From contig NC_088307.1 of NCBI RefSeq assembly GCF_032854445.1, forward strand, positions 29,108,484 through 29,172,483: DNA of 64,000 bases. Direction: 5' to 3'. Below, piece by piece: positions 11,785 through 22,836 of this stretch (the first letter of the stretch is position 1; each line of letters opens with the position of its first letter). Under the pieces are notes generated by a model. That model did not search any database. It was not told the DNA's origin and was given only the letters and a program-made list of their open reading frames with translations. Source of the stretch: Liolophura sinensis (lineage: Eukaryota > Mollusca > Polyplacophora > Chitonida > Chitonidae). The translations under genes were made by a program, and so were the position numbers.

Positions 11785-12690
11785 ACTCGTTACGATAGTT
11801 TAGTGTCAAGGATACACCACCATGACAGTGCGATAACTCACATGTTAGTGCCCAATAAACCATTACTCATTGCGATAAAGCATAGTTTAGTGACAAGAAT
11901 ACACTACCATGACAGTACGATAACTCACATTTTAGTACCCAATAAACAGCACCATTACTCATTGCGATAAAGCATAGTTTAGTGCCAAGAATACACTACC
12001 ACAACTCAGTACGATAACTCACATGTTAGTACCAATAAACAGCACCATTACTCATTGCGATAAACCATAGTTTAGTGACAAGAATACACTACCATGACAG
12101 TACGATAACTCACATTGTAGTGCCCAATAAACAGCACCATTACTCATTGCGATAAAGCATAGTTTAGTGACAAGAATACACTACCATGACAGTGCGATAA
12201 CTCACATGTTAGTGCCCAATAAACCATTACTCATTGCGATAAACCATAGTTTAGTGACAAGAATACACTACCATGACAGTGCGATAACTCACATTTTAGT
12301 ACCCAATAAACAGCACCATTACTCATTGCGATAAAGCATAGTTTAGTGCCAAGAATACACTACCACAACTCAGTACGATAACTCACATGTTAGTACCCAA
12401 TAAACAGCACCATTACTCATTGCGATAAATCATAGTTTAGTGACAAGAATACACTACCATGACAGTACGATAACTCACATTTTAGTGCCCAATAAACAGC
12501 ACCATTACTCATTGCGATAAACCATAGTTTAGTGCCAAGGATACGCTACCACGACTCAGTACGATAACTCACATTCTAGTACCCAATAAACAGCACCATT
12601 ACTCATTACGATACATGTAAACCTCATTTTATTGCCAACGATACATTGCCGTTATTCGTTAGGGCAAACCATGCCTTGATGCCAAGGGTA
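11785..12690. repeat. 92-bp satellite array
   Basis: Nine to ten copies, period 92-93 bp (copy starts at 11861, 11953, 12046). The unit has CATTACTCATTGCGATAAAG, CATAGTTTAGTGACAAGAAT and ACAGTACGATAACTCACAT. Copies differ by about 10%, and a shorter unit lacking AACAGCAC recurs. Confidence 0.92.
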
Positions 12691-12711
12691 CCATGCCATT
12701 ACTTATTAACA

Positions 12712-12930
12712 GTATTTATTTATTTATTTAGTGTTTTATGCCGTACTCAGGAATATTTCACTAATACAACGGCGGTCATCATTATGATGGGAGGAAACCG
12801 GAGAGAGCTCGGTTGGAATCGGCCGCAGATAGAGCTGGACTTAAACTCACAGCGACCGCTCTGGTGGGAGGCTCCTGGGTCATTGCGTCGCGCTGGCACA
12901 CTACTCCTCTCGGCCACAGAGGCCCTCTTG
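12712..12930 (-). mobile_element. SINE family 1, near full length
   Basis: GTTTTATGCCGTACTCAGGA, GAGCTGGACTTAAACTCACA, GGCTCCTGGGTCATTGCG and the head TCGGCCACAGAGGCCC. Confidence 0.85.
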
Positions 12931-13194
12931 TTACAGTTAACCACATCATAGTGCTAAGGACACATTGGATTACCGTGACTCATAGCGAAATATGTAAACC
13001 CCACTTCAGTGGCAAGTATACATTACCATTACTCATTAACAGATCCAAACACTCAACGTCATTGTTCATTAAAAATGTTGAATGTAGGTGTATTAGATCA
13101 TTTTTTTATCCCATTCTTACCTGTTGAAGTAAAGGCAACAAGAAGAAGACATGAGGCGACCGTAATAATATTCTGAACGCCCATTCTTCTGAAC

Positions 13195-13312
13195 TAAAAT
13201 GTCTCTCCCGTGTCCCGTGTTTTTCAACAGCCTGTGACGGCTGATATTGGCCTCTCTCCTGTATCCCTTGTTTTTCGACAGCCTGTAATGGCTGATATTG
13301 GTCTCTCTCGTG
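13195..13312. repeat. About 51-bp tandem repeat
   Basis: Two and a half copies of a unit holding TTTTTCAACAGCCTGTGACG and GCTGATATTGGCCTCTCTC. Confidence 0.8.
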
Positions 13313-13892
13313 CCACTAATTCTGTTACCCAAGCTGCCCAACGGAAATTAAAACCACAAACTTTTTGCCCTTCAACAGAAGTTATGAATTAATCCAAAGA
13401 ACCTTCTGACTATTCTGTGCTGATCCCGAGGTTGATATTAAAGATATCAAAATCAGAAGCGAGACTTTCTTCAGTTACCGTCACAAAAGGCGACTGATTC
13501 TCTACGCTCTGTATAGTATATGTGCTTTCAATCACTTGAGATAGTGTCTTGATAAGATTGTGTCCGGTATATTTGCTGATTTCTGTGATCATCCGCGATC
13601 TACCGGCTACATACCTGGTACACACATGCGCAACGAGAAGGATAAAACGTCTTAAGTCCGCACTGTTTTTACTTACCAAACGAACTCTAAAGAATCCGCT
13701 TTACGTAGAAAAGAACATGTCAAAAGTGTTTGTTATCTCTGATGTTCATAAACCCCAGATTTGTTCTCCTAACGATAGGAAAATAAAGTGACGAAATTTA
13801 GAGACAAAATGAGTCTTTTTTTTCTCGGAGTTTCATTACGCGTGTATTATGTTAAAATGTCCGGAGACATAGAAGGTTTCTATTACACTCTC

Positions 13893-14000
13893 CGAACCAC
13901 TGAATCACTGAACCACTGAACAACTGAATCACTGAACCACTGAATCACTGAACCACTGAACAAGTGAATCACTGAACCACTGAATCACTGAACCACTCCA
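13893..14000. repeat. 9-bp tandem repeat
   Basis: About 12 copies of ACTGAATCA / ACTGAACCA. Confidence 0.92.
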
Positions 14001-14064
14001 ACTTTATAAACCATTAAGCGTATTCTTCACCTTCGCAGGAGTCACATTTAAATGACATTCTTGA

Positions 14065-14097
14065 GAGCGACCTAAAACACCAATCAAATAAATAAAC
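14065..14097 (+). mobile_element. SINE family 1 tail fragment
   Basis: CCTAAAACACCAATCAAATA plus AATAAA. Confidence 0.5.
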
Positions 14098-14999
14098 CTT
14101 CGCGGGAAACTGAACCAGGTATGGACAAATCTTGGTGTAGTAAAGGAAAGCAAGTTGTCTAAACGTTGTAATATGACACGGGCACACTTTTCTGTTAGTG
14201 CTTATTGTAGCTGTGTGTGTATACAACAGTGTAATATTTATAGTTGTCATGCATCTACATGCTGACACGTACCTTTAAAGCGCAGTAACGTATTGTCCTT
14301 CATTTAGGACCGTTAATTATTAGTTTTGTGTCTAATTCTATCCAGCAGTGGTGAAAGATGGCGTGTATCAACGAGAAATTTAAAAACTTAATAAATTTGA
14401 AATTCCAGGTATCTAAAACTCCATTCATAACTTAATCAATCTACTAATTTGCTGGGATTTCTGAAAATCTATTGGTAAAGTGTGACAACAAATAAATAAA
14501 TAAATATGAGTAACTTATTTGGTACTCTATATCTGAGTGTTATCTTAAGATGTAAGGTGAAGACATCGGCGACAGGCGTTGATTACCTGTAATCAGATAA
14601 CGACCCTCATCATCTGAACCGTTAGTACAGGTGTGACGAGGCTGTCAGATCACCTCATTTTGCATGTCCCCAATACTTTAACATAAACCCCAGTCGTTGA
14701 TGACGACTAGAAATCATCTGATGTGCTGTGAGCATGCTCTTTTTGAACAGATTCCGGCGAATCACCGCTATGTTCCAATTACAGATAAGTTTGTTGAATG
14801 AACCTGATTCTGTCAGACTCGCGTATATAATTTGGTTGATACACTAATGTAGAGGTGTCTCACTCTACGTGTCCCAGTCGTTGTTCAAACGCTCCAGAAG
14901 CTGATTGTTACAGGTCTGGCGTGGATGAAATGTCATAAACATTACATGCCGTGGCTCTGACTTTTAAAAGGATCTCGCAAGGACTGAACACTTCAGTTT

Positions 15000-15240
15000 C
15001 CAGGGGGTTAGGAGTGGGTAGGTGGGCTCAGGATGCTGGCAACGAATGGCTTGGGAATCCTTGGGGTAGGGGTGATTAGGTGGGGTCAGGGGATGGTACG
15101 GCAACCAATGGCTTGAGGATCCTGGGGGAGGAGATATCTGTAGAAGGAACTGGAGGGTTATATCTTAACCTGAAAAGCTTCAATATACTGGAGGGTTATA
15201 TCGGATCTTAACCTGAAAAGCTCCAATATACTGAGGGGAG
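15000..15240. repeat. Two short direct duplications
   Basis: One unit around CAACGAATGGCTTGGGAATC appears twice (15000-15130). Another around ACTGGAGGGTTATATC and TTAACCTGAAAAGCT appears twice (15145-15235). Confidence 0.75.
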
Positions 15241-15557
15241 TGAGAGTGGTATTAGTGAAATGAATTCTTCAGGGGTTAGGGGATAGGACCTGTTAAATTA
15301 TGGATAATTTGTATTTCAGATATTTTAAATGGGAAGCATTTTTTGTATGGAGCACTTATAAACTAGACTTGAGTTCCATTTTTCTTTTATACAGGTAACT
15401 TGGAGGAACCAGCAAATATACACCACAAACTGATCTGTCTGGCCACTGTATTTGAAAGTAAAAAAACTCTAGAGTATGGAATAAAACCAATACAATGTAA
15501 ATCTTCTGTAAAAGATACGTACTCTCGAGTAGAGGGTGTTTAAGGGTGGGTGTGTGT

Positions 15558-15582
15558 GTGTGGGGGGGGGGGGGGGGGGGTC
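15558..15582. repeat. Poly-G run
   Basis: About 20 consecutive G after a TGTG tract. Similar C runs lie at 21285-21303 and 31935-31956. Such runs are unstable and often miscounted. Confidence 0.95.
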
Positions 15583-16079
15583 CATTGAAGTCCACGCACT
15601 AAACCAAGTGTTATATATCTGTTCTGAATTAGAATATTGAATGGTAATTGGTCATAAAATAGATTTCTTTGAACACTTTTTAGTCTTTAAAGAACTTGTG
15701 CTACTTTCCTGTCTCATCTTCCAATAAAACAGAAAACAGAACGCTGTAGATTTCCTGCGAAGCTCGGAACAAACATAAGTCCTGTGATTCAGGAATTTAA
15801 ATAGTAAAGCGACGTATGCAAATCACAGTTAAAGCCTTCAACAGGTAAAACAATAACCAATGTCAAACTAAAACATACCAGGTACATTAATAAAATCAGC
15901 ATCTCTTAAAATTTTATATGTACTTGTAACGTAAGATAGCTTCCTGGGTGTTCATTTTTATTACATTATACTATGGTTGTTAAAGGCAAAGGCCACTCTA
16001 AAATGAAGTATGTATCAGATGAAATATGATTAAATACTGTCCAGGGAGATAGTATATTTGACCTTGATCAAGTAATGTT

Positions 16080-16290
16080 AAGTTGCAGAGAATACAAGAG
16101 GAAGTAATGTGATATTAAAGGGATTGCATCATAAGGTAATGTGGCGTCACAGGATTACATCACGCGGTATTGTGACGTCACAGGAATACCCGAGGAAAAA
16201 ATGTGATACAACAGGGATTGCATCATGAGGTAATGTGACGTGACATGATTAAATGACGAGGTAATGTGCCGACGACGTAAAGTCAAAAGG
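16080..16290. repeat. Degenerate repeat with CRE-like TGACGTCA, 3' of GNAT copy A
   Basis: Four to five irregular copies of a 40-45 bp unit: GGTAATGTGACGTCACAGGA, GATTACATCA or GATTGCATCATGAGG. One contains the palindrome TGACGTCA, others one-base variants. Confidence 0.7.
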
Positions 16291-16425
16291 ATTACATGAT
16301 GATTACAAGAATCACTTCAGGTGTCCAAAACCTGTCGTCCATTTGGGGCAGTTCAAGTTTGCGCTCGATGTTAACTTTTTCCCGGAATCCGTCTTTATGT
16401 CAGCTTTCAGTAAAATTCTTAAGAA

Positions 16426-17079
16426 CTAAAGCTCTTTTACATAAAGCGAGAAACAGTAATGATATTTCATGTCGTCTGTCATTTTCATGGATTCTCCATC
16501 CAGCACCATTGTGTCATATGGATGCTCTACCAATTTCTCAAATCCCAACTTCTCAAAAACCCGAGCGGAATATCGGCTACTCGTTTCCACCGTGGCCACA
16601 CGGAAGTTCTGTTTTCGGCTCAGGTCTAGGGCCATTGCCACCATTTTGACCGCAATTCCTTGTCGTCCGTATTTCTGAGCCACACACAGACCTGTCATAT
16701 TCACGTATTTGTCCACACCGTATCTTGTGAAAATATCTAAATCTTTATAAAGGCCAAAGACAGCCTCATAGGTCAGAGCCAAGCTTCGGGTGTTCGGGTC
16801 GGATTTGGAAAAATTGAAGTGTTGCGGGTTGTCCTTGTAAACAGACATCACACATCTAAAACCGACCACATCTCCGAAGACAGAATCCACAGCAACCACT
16901 GAGAGCCCTTCCTTCAGACAGGCCGGAAATACCATGTCGAACCATGCGTTTCCGTCCCGAACCGGCTCCATCTCCAGGTTCCGCTGCAGAGGTTCTCGTA
17001 CCATGTACTCCTCACACACCAGCTTTCTCACCGCTTCCTCGTCGTCCAGCCTCATTGGTCGAATCTCAATCTCCGCCAT
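16426..17079 (-). CDS. GNAT N-acetyltransferase, arylalkylamine/dopamine NAT-like, copy A
   Basis: An intact 217-residue GCN5-related acetyltransferase in one coding exon. It opens with IEIRPMRLDDEEAVRKL, typical of the family's first strand and helix. The acetyl-CoA binding motif is at about residues 129-145 (TGLCVAQKYGRQGIAVKM; the loop is GRQGIA, not the textbook RGxGxA), and the motif B helix SARVFEKLGFEKL is at 171-183. The overall pattern resembles animal arylalkylamine (dopamine) N-acetyltransferases, which move acetyl from acetyl-CoA to amines; the substrate here is unknown. The ATG sits in AGTAATGGCGG, 29 nt after a TTTTTACAG acceptor, so a non-coding 5' exon is likely. Copy B lies head to head 5.1 kb away. 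AATAAA on the minus strand near 15957-15962 is a possible polyadenylation signal. Confidence 0.85.
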   Translation of the reverse strand: MAEIEIRPMRLDDEEAVRKLVCEEYMVREPLQRNLEMEPVRDGNAWFDMVFPACLKEGLSVVAVDSVFGDVVGFRCVMSVYKDNPQHFNFSKSDPNTRSLALTYEAVFGLYKDLDIFTRYGVDKYVNMTGLCVAQKYGRQGIAVKMVAMALDLSRKQNFRVATVETSSRYSARVFEKLGFEKLVEHPYDTMVLDGESMKMTDDMKYHYCFSLYVKEL

Positions 17080-17110
17080 TACTCTGCTTTTGTGTCAGAG
17101 GTGTGGTACT
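17080..17110 (-). promoter_or_regulatory. 5' UTR leader and splice acceptor of GNAT copy A
   Basis: Read on the minus strand, TTTTTACAG is followed by a 29-nt leader ending CTGACACAAAAGCAGAGTA just before the ATG. Copy B has a leader of the same length with the same last 19 bases. This supports a real 5' UTR intron and fixes the start codon. Confidence 0.6.
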
Positions 17111-17339
17111 GTAAAAACTAAGGTAAAAATCAAATTTATTATTTACATGCATGCATTAAATTGATTAAGATTTTATGAATATTCAATAATATTGTACATG
17201 ACGATCTGTGACCAGTTTCACGAAGCTCTCTGAATGTTACGAGCTCGCATCTACCACGACGACGTAATGCCTACAGCGATGCCTACTTCGATTTCTGGAG
17301 GTATTATTATAAATACAATGACTTATAAATATTTATGCC

Positions 17340-17426
17340 CTGCCTGGATTCTTCCCACCGTATTGCTGGCTGCTGTGGAAATGAAATATTTTTGAGTACG
17401 TCGTAAAACACCAATCAAATAGATTC
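17340..17426 (+). mobile_element. SINE family 1, 3' fragment
   Basis: GCTGGCTGCTGTGGAAATGA, TTTTTGAGTACGTCGTAAAA and CACCAATCAAATAG. Confidence 0.75.
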
Positions 17427-17574
17427 ATACGTCACATTCACGTTTCTCAGCTATCTATGCTTCGGACCTCTCACAATGCACATTTCGAAGATTTTCATTT
17501 TTACACTATTAGTGTTACCGGCCATGACATGTTTACATAGATGGTATGTAAAGTTTTAAGATACAAAGTTATAG

Positions 17575-17715
17575 CTCATGTCTACATGTACCAGACGTGT
17601 ATCAAGTCACATCTGTGTATACATGTACCAGACGTGTACCAAGTCACAGCTGTGTTTACATGTGTCACACGTGTATCAAGTCACAGCTGTGTCTACATGT
17701 ACAAAATGTGTACCA
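17575..17715. repeat. About 40-bp tandem repeat
   Basis: Three to four copies of TACATGTACCAGACGTGTAT followed by CAAGTCACAGCTGTGT. Confidence 0.85.
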
Positions 17716-18360
17716 GCCATTGCAAAATCTGTATCTGCTTTCTAGTAATTAAATATCTTCGAAGCCATTGGATTAATATATTCCTAGGCGAATATATGAG
17801 GGCTCTCGAATGTTGAAATAATTCGGAACAACATTGCAAACATCTCCGTCATTCAAAATTCGTTGCATATTGACTAAGTCAAGACCGCCATCAAGGCACA
17901 TTAATTTTAGTAACATTCTAATTTTAGCTGGTTGATATGCTATGGGGTGGTGCAGAAAGCGTGGACGTCGATGTGACATCTGTAACCACATTACTTGGTT
18001 TTTACATTACATTATTTTACAAGGATGTGCTTATAAAAGTATCCTTAGAACGTGTATTCTCTTTGTTGTTTTAGATGGTACAACGATGGTATTAACCGGC
18101 TTCCATATTAAAGCGTAATTTACTTAATGGCCTTGGGCTTTAACACCATTTGACCTGTTAAAGCCCAAGGCCTGACTGTATATAGGCCTGCATGCTCACG
18201 GTAAAATACGTATGACCTAGACTTCACGACGTACAGTGCTAGTCTTCTCCGCGAGGCAAAGTGCGAAAAGTAAACTAGGTCACATGGATGAACGCTGATT
18301 CCAATCTAACTGTGCTCCCCACCGTCGGGTGTGTACACATATATCGCGGTAATGAATATT

Positions 18361-18576
18361 TACTCTCAAAAAATATTGTGTTAATTTGAACAGAACATCT
18401 GTTGTATGAGTGATGCTGGAACGTATTCTGTTAGGGTAACACAATATTCTGTCACATTCCACATCGTACCCTGTTAGTCTAATAGAGTCATTATGTTGAA
18501 TCAACACAATGGACTTAGCATACCTCGGACAACAGACTTTCTGTTAAAATTAACAGAATTTTTTTTGAGTGCACAA
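18361..18576. mobile_element. MITE-like element with terminal inverted repeats
   Basis: Left end CTCAAAAAATATTGTGTTAA, right end AACAGAATTTTTTTTGAGTG, which are roughly inverted copies. Internal TCTGTTAGGGTAACACAATA and TTAGTCTAATAGAGTCATTA are shared with the element near 60.4 kb. No coding frame, so non-autonomous. Confidence 0.7.
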
Positions 18577-19609
18577 GGTGTCAACATATGGACGTTTTGG
18601 ATGATCGTAAAATGGTCGACAAGAGTTCTTAACTGGGATTAGGAAACAAAGACTACATTAAAACGGAACTTTTTGGAATTTAGTGGCGTAGTAATGATTC
18701 TATTTTCGGCTTAGTGGAGAGATGCGGAGACTTCCTCGTTATACACAAAACTCTCACCCGTGGGAAAATCACAGCCTTCAGATATGTGCCACATTCTTAA
18801 GTTAAGCGTTGAATTACCCGATCACAAATTAAGCAGGACGACCCTTGACAAAGCACTTACGAGCTTATCTTCAGGGCAGGACAATCTGACGAAAGCTGTG
18901 TAGCAAACAAGGTCTGTCCGTGGGTTTCTACAGCAGCTGGTTCAAGTTGAAGATTCTTCCACATGAAACGTTGCGGCAATCACGGGCTTAAGATCACTAT
19001 ACCTACTACCATTCCGCCAGGCTGACGACTACCTGAGGCATTATTAGTATTTGTACATACACTGCATATACACTACGATATTGCTCCAGCCCCTGTGACC
19101 CAACGACAGTAGAGTTCATTCGGTCAGCGTATCAGTCGTCAATCCGCAGTTCTTTTTCCACTTGCCCCTGGCATAATATTTTAACATCGGGTGCTCGGGA
19201 GCGCCACCTACCGAGAATTTCGGAGATCTAAACATCCTTAAATTCATCCAACAAGCTTTAAGTATACAAGTCAATCTTTACTCAAATATCATTTGACCCA
19301 TTACCCTTATTGTGTGTTTTTTGTTTGTTTTTCCTAAACGTTACTGCTTTAATTTGTTGAAACTTAGCAAACGTTTCCGAATATATCAACCACCCCATGT
19401 ACTCTTATCTGATACCAGTTAATCCCGACAAAGTCGACAAAATCGTCCTGCAGTGAAGTGGAAACTGGCATCATGGGAAATAGCACTGTAAACCATAACA
19501 ACATAAGTCATTTCGCGGCTTAGGCACACTTGAGAATCGAATGAAAGACGCTAATCTTACATGTGAGGTTTTATGAGTAAAATTTCCGCAATTGTAGCGC
19601 CTGCAGTGG

Positions 19610-20515
19610 TACAGTGTGATGGTTTAAGTGTGCTGAAATTGTTGCCTAGTTTCGTACGTGAAGAAAATGTTTAGTTTCGTGTGTCCCAATGTTGTTGTCT
19701 GATTTGGTGTGTCCCAATGTTGTTGCCTGGTTTGGTGTGTGCTGAAATCTGTCACCTAGTTTCGAGCGTGCCGACGTTCTTGCTTTCTCTTGCGCTTGCG
19801 GGCGTCGTTGCCTAGTTTAGTTTGCCCCGAGAGCTGAAATCTGTTGCCTAGTTTCGCGCGCGCTGACGTTGTAGCTTACTTTAGTACGTGACGATGTTAT
19901 TGCCTAGTTTCGTGTGTGCCGATGTTGTCTATTTTCGTATGTGGTGAATTCTGTTTCCTAGCTTCGTGCGTCCCGATGTTGTTGCCTAGTTTCCAGTGTG
20001 CTGAAATCTGTTGCCTAGTTTCGTGCGTGCCGACGTTGCCGCTTACTTTAGTACGTGACGATGTTGGCGCCTAGTTTCGTGTGTGCCGATGTTTTGTGCG
20101 CTCCAGCGTTGCTGCTTAGTTCCGCGTGTCCTGATGTTGTTGCCTAATTTCGTGCGTTCCGACATTGTTGCTTAATTTCGTTTGTGCCAAGGTTGTTGCC
20201 TAGCTTCGTGCGTTCCTACGTTGTTACTTAGTTTCGTGTGTGCAAATATTTTTGCTTAGTTTGTGCGTGACGACACTGTTGTATGCTTTTCTGAGTGCCC
20301 ATGTTATTGCCTAGTTTCGTGCGTTCCGACGTTGTTGCTTAGTTTTGTGTGTGCCGATGCTGTTGCCTAGTTTCGTGTGTGCCGATGTTGTTGCCTAGTT
20401 TCGTGTGTGCCGATGTTGTTGCCTATTTTCATGTGTGCAGATGTTGTTGCTTAGTTACGTATGTGCTGAATTCTGTTGCCTAGTTTCGTGCTCGCCCACG
20501 TGGTTGCCTACTATA
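19610..20515. repeat. Irregular 26-29 bp array
   Basis: Around 30 diverged copies of GTTGCCTAGTTTCGTGTGTG with CCGATGTT. Unit length and sequence vary more than in other arrays here, suggesting an old array. Confidence 0.88.
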
Positions 20516-20817
20516 GTCTATTTCCTTTAGAGAGTCACCTACTTTCAGGTCTGTGTTAAAACCAGTCATGTTCGATAGCAAAATTGCCTTTAGCCAGTGA
20601 CACGTGACAACCCAAGCTCGACAACCCAATGAACGTCCATTACATTGAAAATACTGTTAAAACCCTTTTTCTCATTCGTAATGTTAAACTTCATAATCCT
20701 GGTTTCGACACCAAAAACTCATTGCTTCGAGTGACGTTATAACTGTTCAAAGCCAAGTTGCATGCTGGACAATGGGCATGGTGAGTAATTTGTTATACGA
20801 CAGCTCAACCAACAAGT

Positions 20818-20885
20818 AGAGCCCGGGAGAAACTCATGAACATGTGCAGGTTGCTGGCAGACCTTCCTACGTAGGGCCGGTCCTT
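20818..20885 (-). mobile_element. SINE family 1, internal fragment
   Basis: CAGGTTGCTGGCAGACCTTC and CTACGTAGGGCCGG with flanking GCCCGGGAGAAAC. Confidence 0.6.
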
Positions 20886-21871
20886 GCAATAATATACTTC
20901 CAACAAATCCATGTGTAGAGATTGCGTTGTTACTTGTCACTATCGAAAGGCAATTTTGTAGCCAGTGTCACTGATTTTTCAGAGATGAAATTAGGCCACT
21001 CCCTAAAAAATAGATCATAGGTAGTAATTCAGTTATTGTTCGGGCTATCTAAGTATCACGTCACAACCGGCTCATCAACGTGCATTTCTTCGAAAATTAC
21101 AGGACCGACTCGTGAATGCGACTCTGCATGATTACTTGCAAACTCATGCGGAAAGAAAACATTTCTAGTTTGTGTTCACATTCAATAATTTCCACGAGTA
21201 TTAATAAAAAAATGGGCTGTATATTGCGCGAATTACTCTGTTGATCGTGACGTAAACGTAATTCTGGCCACTGACAAGTGATTGATCCCCCCCCCCCCCC
21301 CCCATTCCTTTCCCTTGAGCTTCATATAACTCTAACACCCCTAACTTCCACGAGTCACTGCTCGGATTGATTGTGACCTTTTATTCTCCATGTAGAGATT
21401 CACTGACCAGATGAAAGAAACTCTCCAGGGGCCATTTTATAGCTGCGCACAGATGTGTGTGCCAGTATGAATTCTCCTGGCCCGGCTTCACCAAATGGTC
21501 AGACAGATATAGCGAGAGCCATAAAAAAGGTGACAGTTATAACCTTGCATTCAGGCTCTATGGACAGCTGGTATACAAACACACCGGTTTTGTGTGGGTA
21601 TACACTTTAACCTGGCATATGCTAGATCACTGAGGTCAGATTGTGAAGGGCGGTATATACTGGTAAGTCCCTTACAGTTCCACTACACGACCACTAATTC
21701 ACTAATCAGAAATCGTATACCGCACATCAGTCGTGTTAACGACAAAAGGGAACGCTTCGTCTTGGTTCATTTTTCGGCATTTATTTCACGAGGGTTCGAA
21801 AGTACTGAGTGAAAATAAGGCATTCTGTTTTCCTTGTTTATTAGATAAAAAACGTACCCGCATAATTATTG

Positions 21872-21962
21872 ATTTGATTCATTTAATTGGTGTTTTACGC
21901 CGTACTCAAGAATATTTCTGTTCTACGACTTCAATATGGAGGGAGGAGACCGTCGCCTCTAG
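21872..21962 (-). mobile_element. SINE family 1, 3' fragment
   Basis: TTAATTGGTGTTTTACGCCG then TACTCAAGAATATTTC. A second scrap, AATCAAGAATATTTCACC, lies at 22062-22082 just upstream of GNAT copy B. Confidence 0.75.
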
Positions 21963-22149
21963 GTAAGGCGGCTTGACAGTTAACATGGTTAGGATCTGTC
22001 CGTTTTTCGGCTCCCCATAAACATGTCATAAATCACTATCGACTTAGTTTGTGCGTGACGAATCAAGAATATTTCACCTTTACGACTTCGGTCAGCATCA
22101 CAACGACAGAATAATACATATTTCTACTTTTGTGTCGTTGCTTGGTTTT

Positions 22150-22182
22150 ACAGGGCTTCTTTTCTGACACAAAAGCAGAGTA
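22150..22182 (+). promoter_or_regulatory. 5' UTR leader and splice acceptor of GNAT copy B
   Basis: GGTTTTACAG is followed by 29 nt ending CTGACACAAAAGCAGAGTA directly before the ATG. The acceptor-to-ATG distance matches copy A exactly, so the ancestral gene already had a 5' UTR intron. Confidence 0.6.
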
Positions 22183-22836
22183 ATGGCGGAGATTGAGATT
22201 CGACCAATGAGGCTTGAAGACGAGGAGGCGGTGAAAAAGCTGATGTGTAAGGAGTACATGGTCCGGGAACCGCTGGAGCGGAACCTGGAGGTGGACCCGG
22301 TTCGGGACGGAAACGTCAGGTTCGACATGATATTTCCGGTCTGTCTGAAGGAAGGGCTATCGGTGATTGCCGTGGATTCTGTCTCCGGAGAGGTGGTCGG
22401 TTCGGTGTTTGCAATATGCCTCTGCCGGGACGCTGCGAAAATTGTTCAGTTTTCCATGTCCGATCCGACCACTAGAAGCTTGGCTTTGACTTATGAAGCT
22501 GCCTATAATCTTTATGAAGGTTTGGACATTTTTGCAAAATACAGCGTTGACAAATATGTGAAACTGACAGGTCTGTGTGTGGCCCGGAAATGTGAACGAA
22601 GAGGGATCGCTGGGCAAATGGTGGCAATGACCCTAGACTTTAGCCGAAAACAGAACTTCCGGTTGGCGACGGCGGAAGCGACTAGCCGGTTCTCAGCTCG
22701 AGTTTTTCAGAAGTTGGGATTTGAGAAATTGGTAGAACATCCATATGAAACAATGGTGCTGGATGGGACACCCATGAAAATGACAGATGACATGAAATAC
22801 CATTACTGTCTCTCTCTCAACGTGAAGAGGCTTTAG
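22183..22836 (+). CDS. GNAT N-acetyltransferase, arylalkylamine/dopamine NAT-like, copy B
   Basis: An intact 217-residue paralogue of copy A, with 156 of 217 residues identical by manual count and no gaps. The acetyl-CoA motif reads TGLCVARKCERRGIAGQM (about 129-146) and motif B reads SARVFQKLGFEKL (171-183). Both ends are nearly identical to copy A, but residues 71-90 keep only 5 of 20 identities, a local burst of change in a part of the fold that may face the substrate. The gene is on the plus strand, opposite to copy A, so the pair is an inverted duplication with starts facing each other. The transferred group is acetyl by family; the acceptor amine is not predictable from sequence. Confidence 0.85.
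   Translation: MAEIEIRPMRLEDEEAVKKLMCKEYMVREPLERNLEVDPVRDGNVRFDMIFPVCLKEGLSVIAVDSVSGEVVGSVFAICLCRDAAKIVQFSMSDPTTRSLALTYEAAYNLYEGLDIFAKYSVDKYVKLTGLCVARKCERRGIAGQMVAMTLDFSRKQNFRLATAEATSRFSARVFQKLGFEKLVEHPYETMVLDGTPMKMTDDMKYHYCLSLNVKRL

Larger units (their letters stand above)
12931..15900. other. No gene recognised
   Basis: Apart from the short repeats listed separately, I see no exon with protein homology. A minus-strand frame at 13410-13620 is open but unlike any family I know. It could hide the missing 5' exon of the SRCR gene, which cannot be recognised without transcript data. Confidence 0.5.
17111..22060. other. Intergenic stretch between the two GNAT starts
   Basis: It holds a 40-bp repeat, a MITE-like element, the GTTGCCTAGTTTCGTG array and SINE scraps. 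The non-coding first exons and promoters of both GNAT copies should be here but cannot be placed from sequence alone. Confidence 0.5.

Noticed and set aside
13410-13679. Minus-strand frame ending SDFDIFNINLGISTE, possible exon
   Set aside because: No family resemblance, no firm splice signals, and the length is not unusual by chance. Kept only as an unproven candidate for a missing SRCR exon or a 3' exon of another gene.
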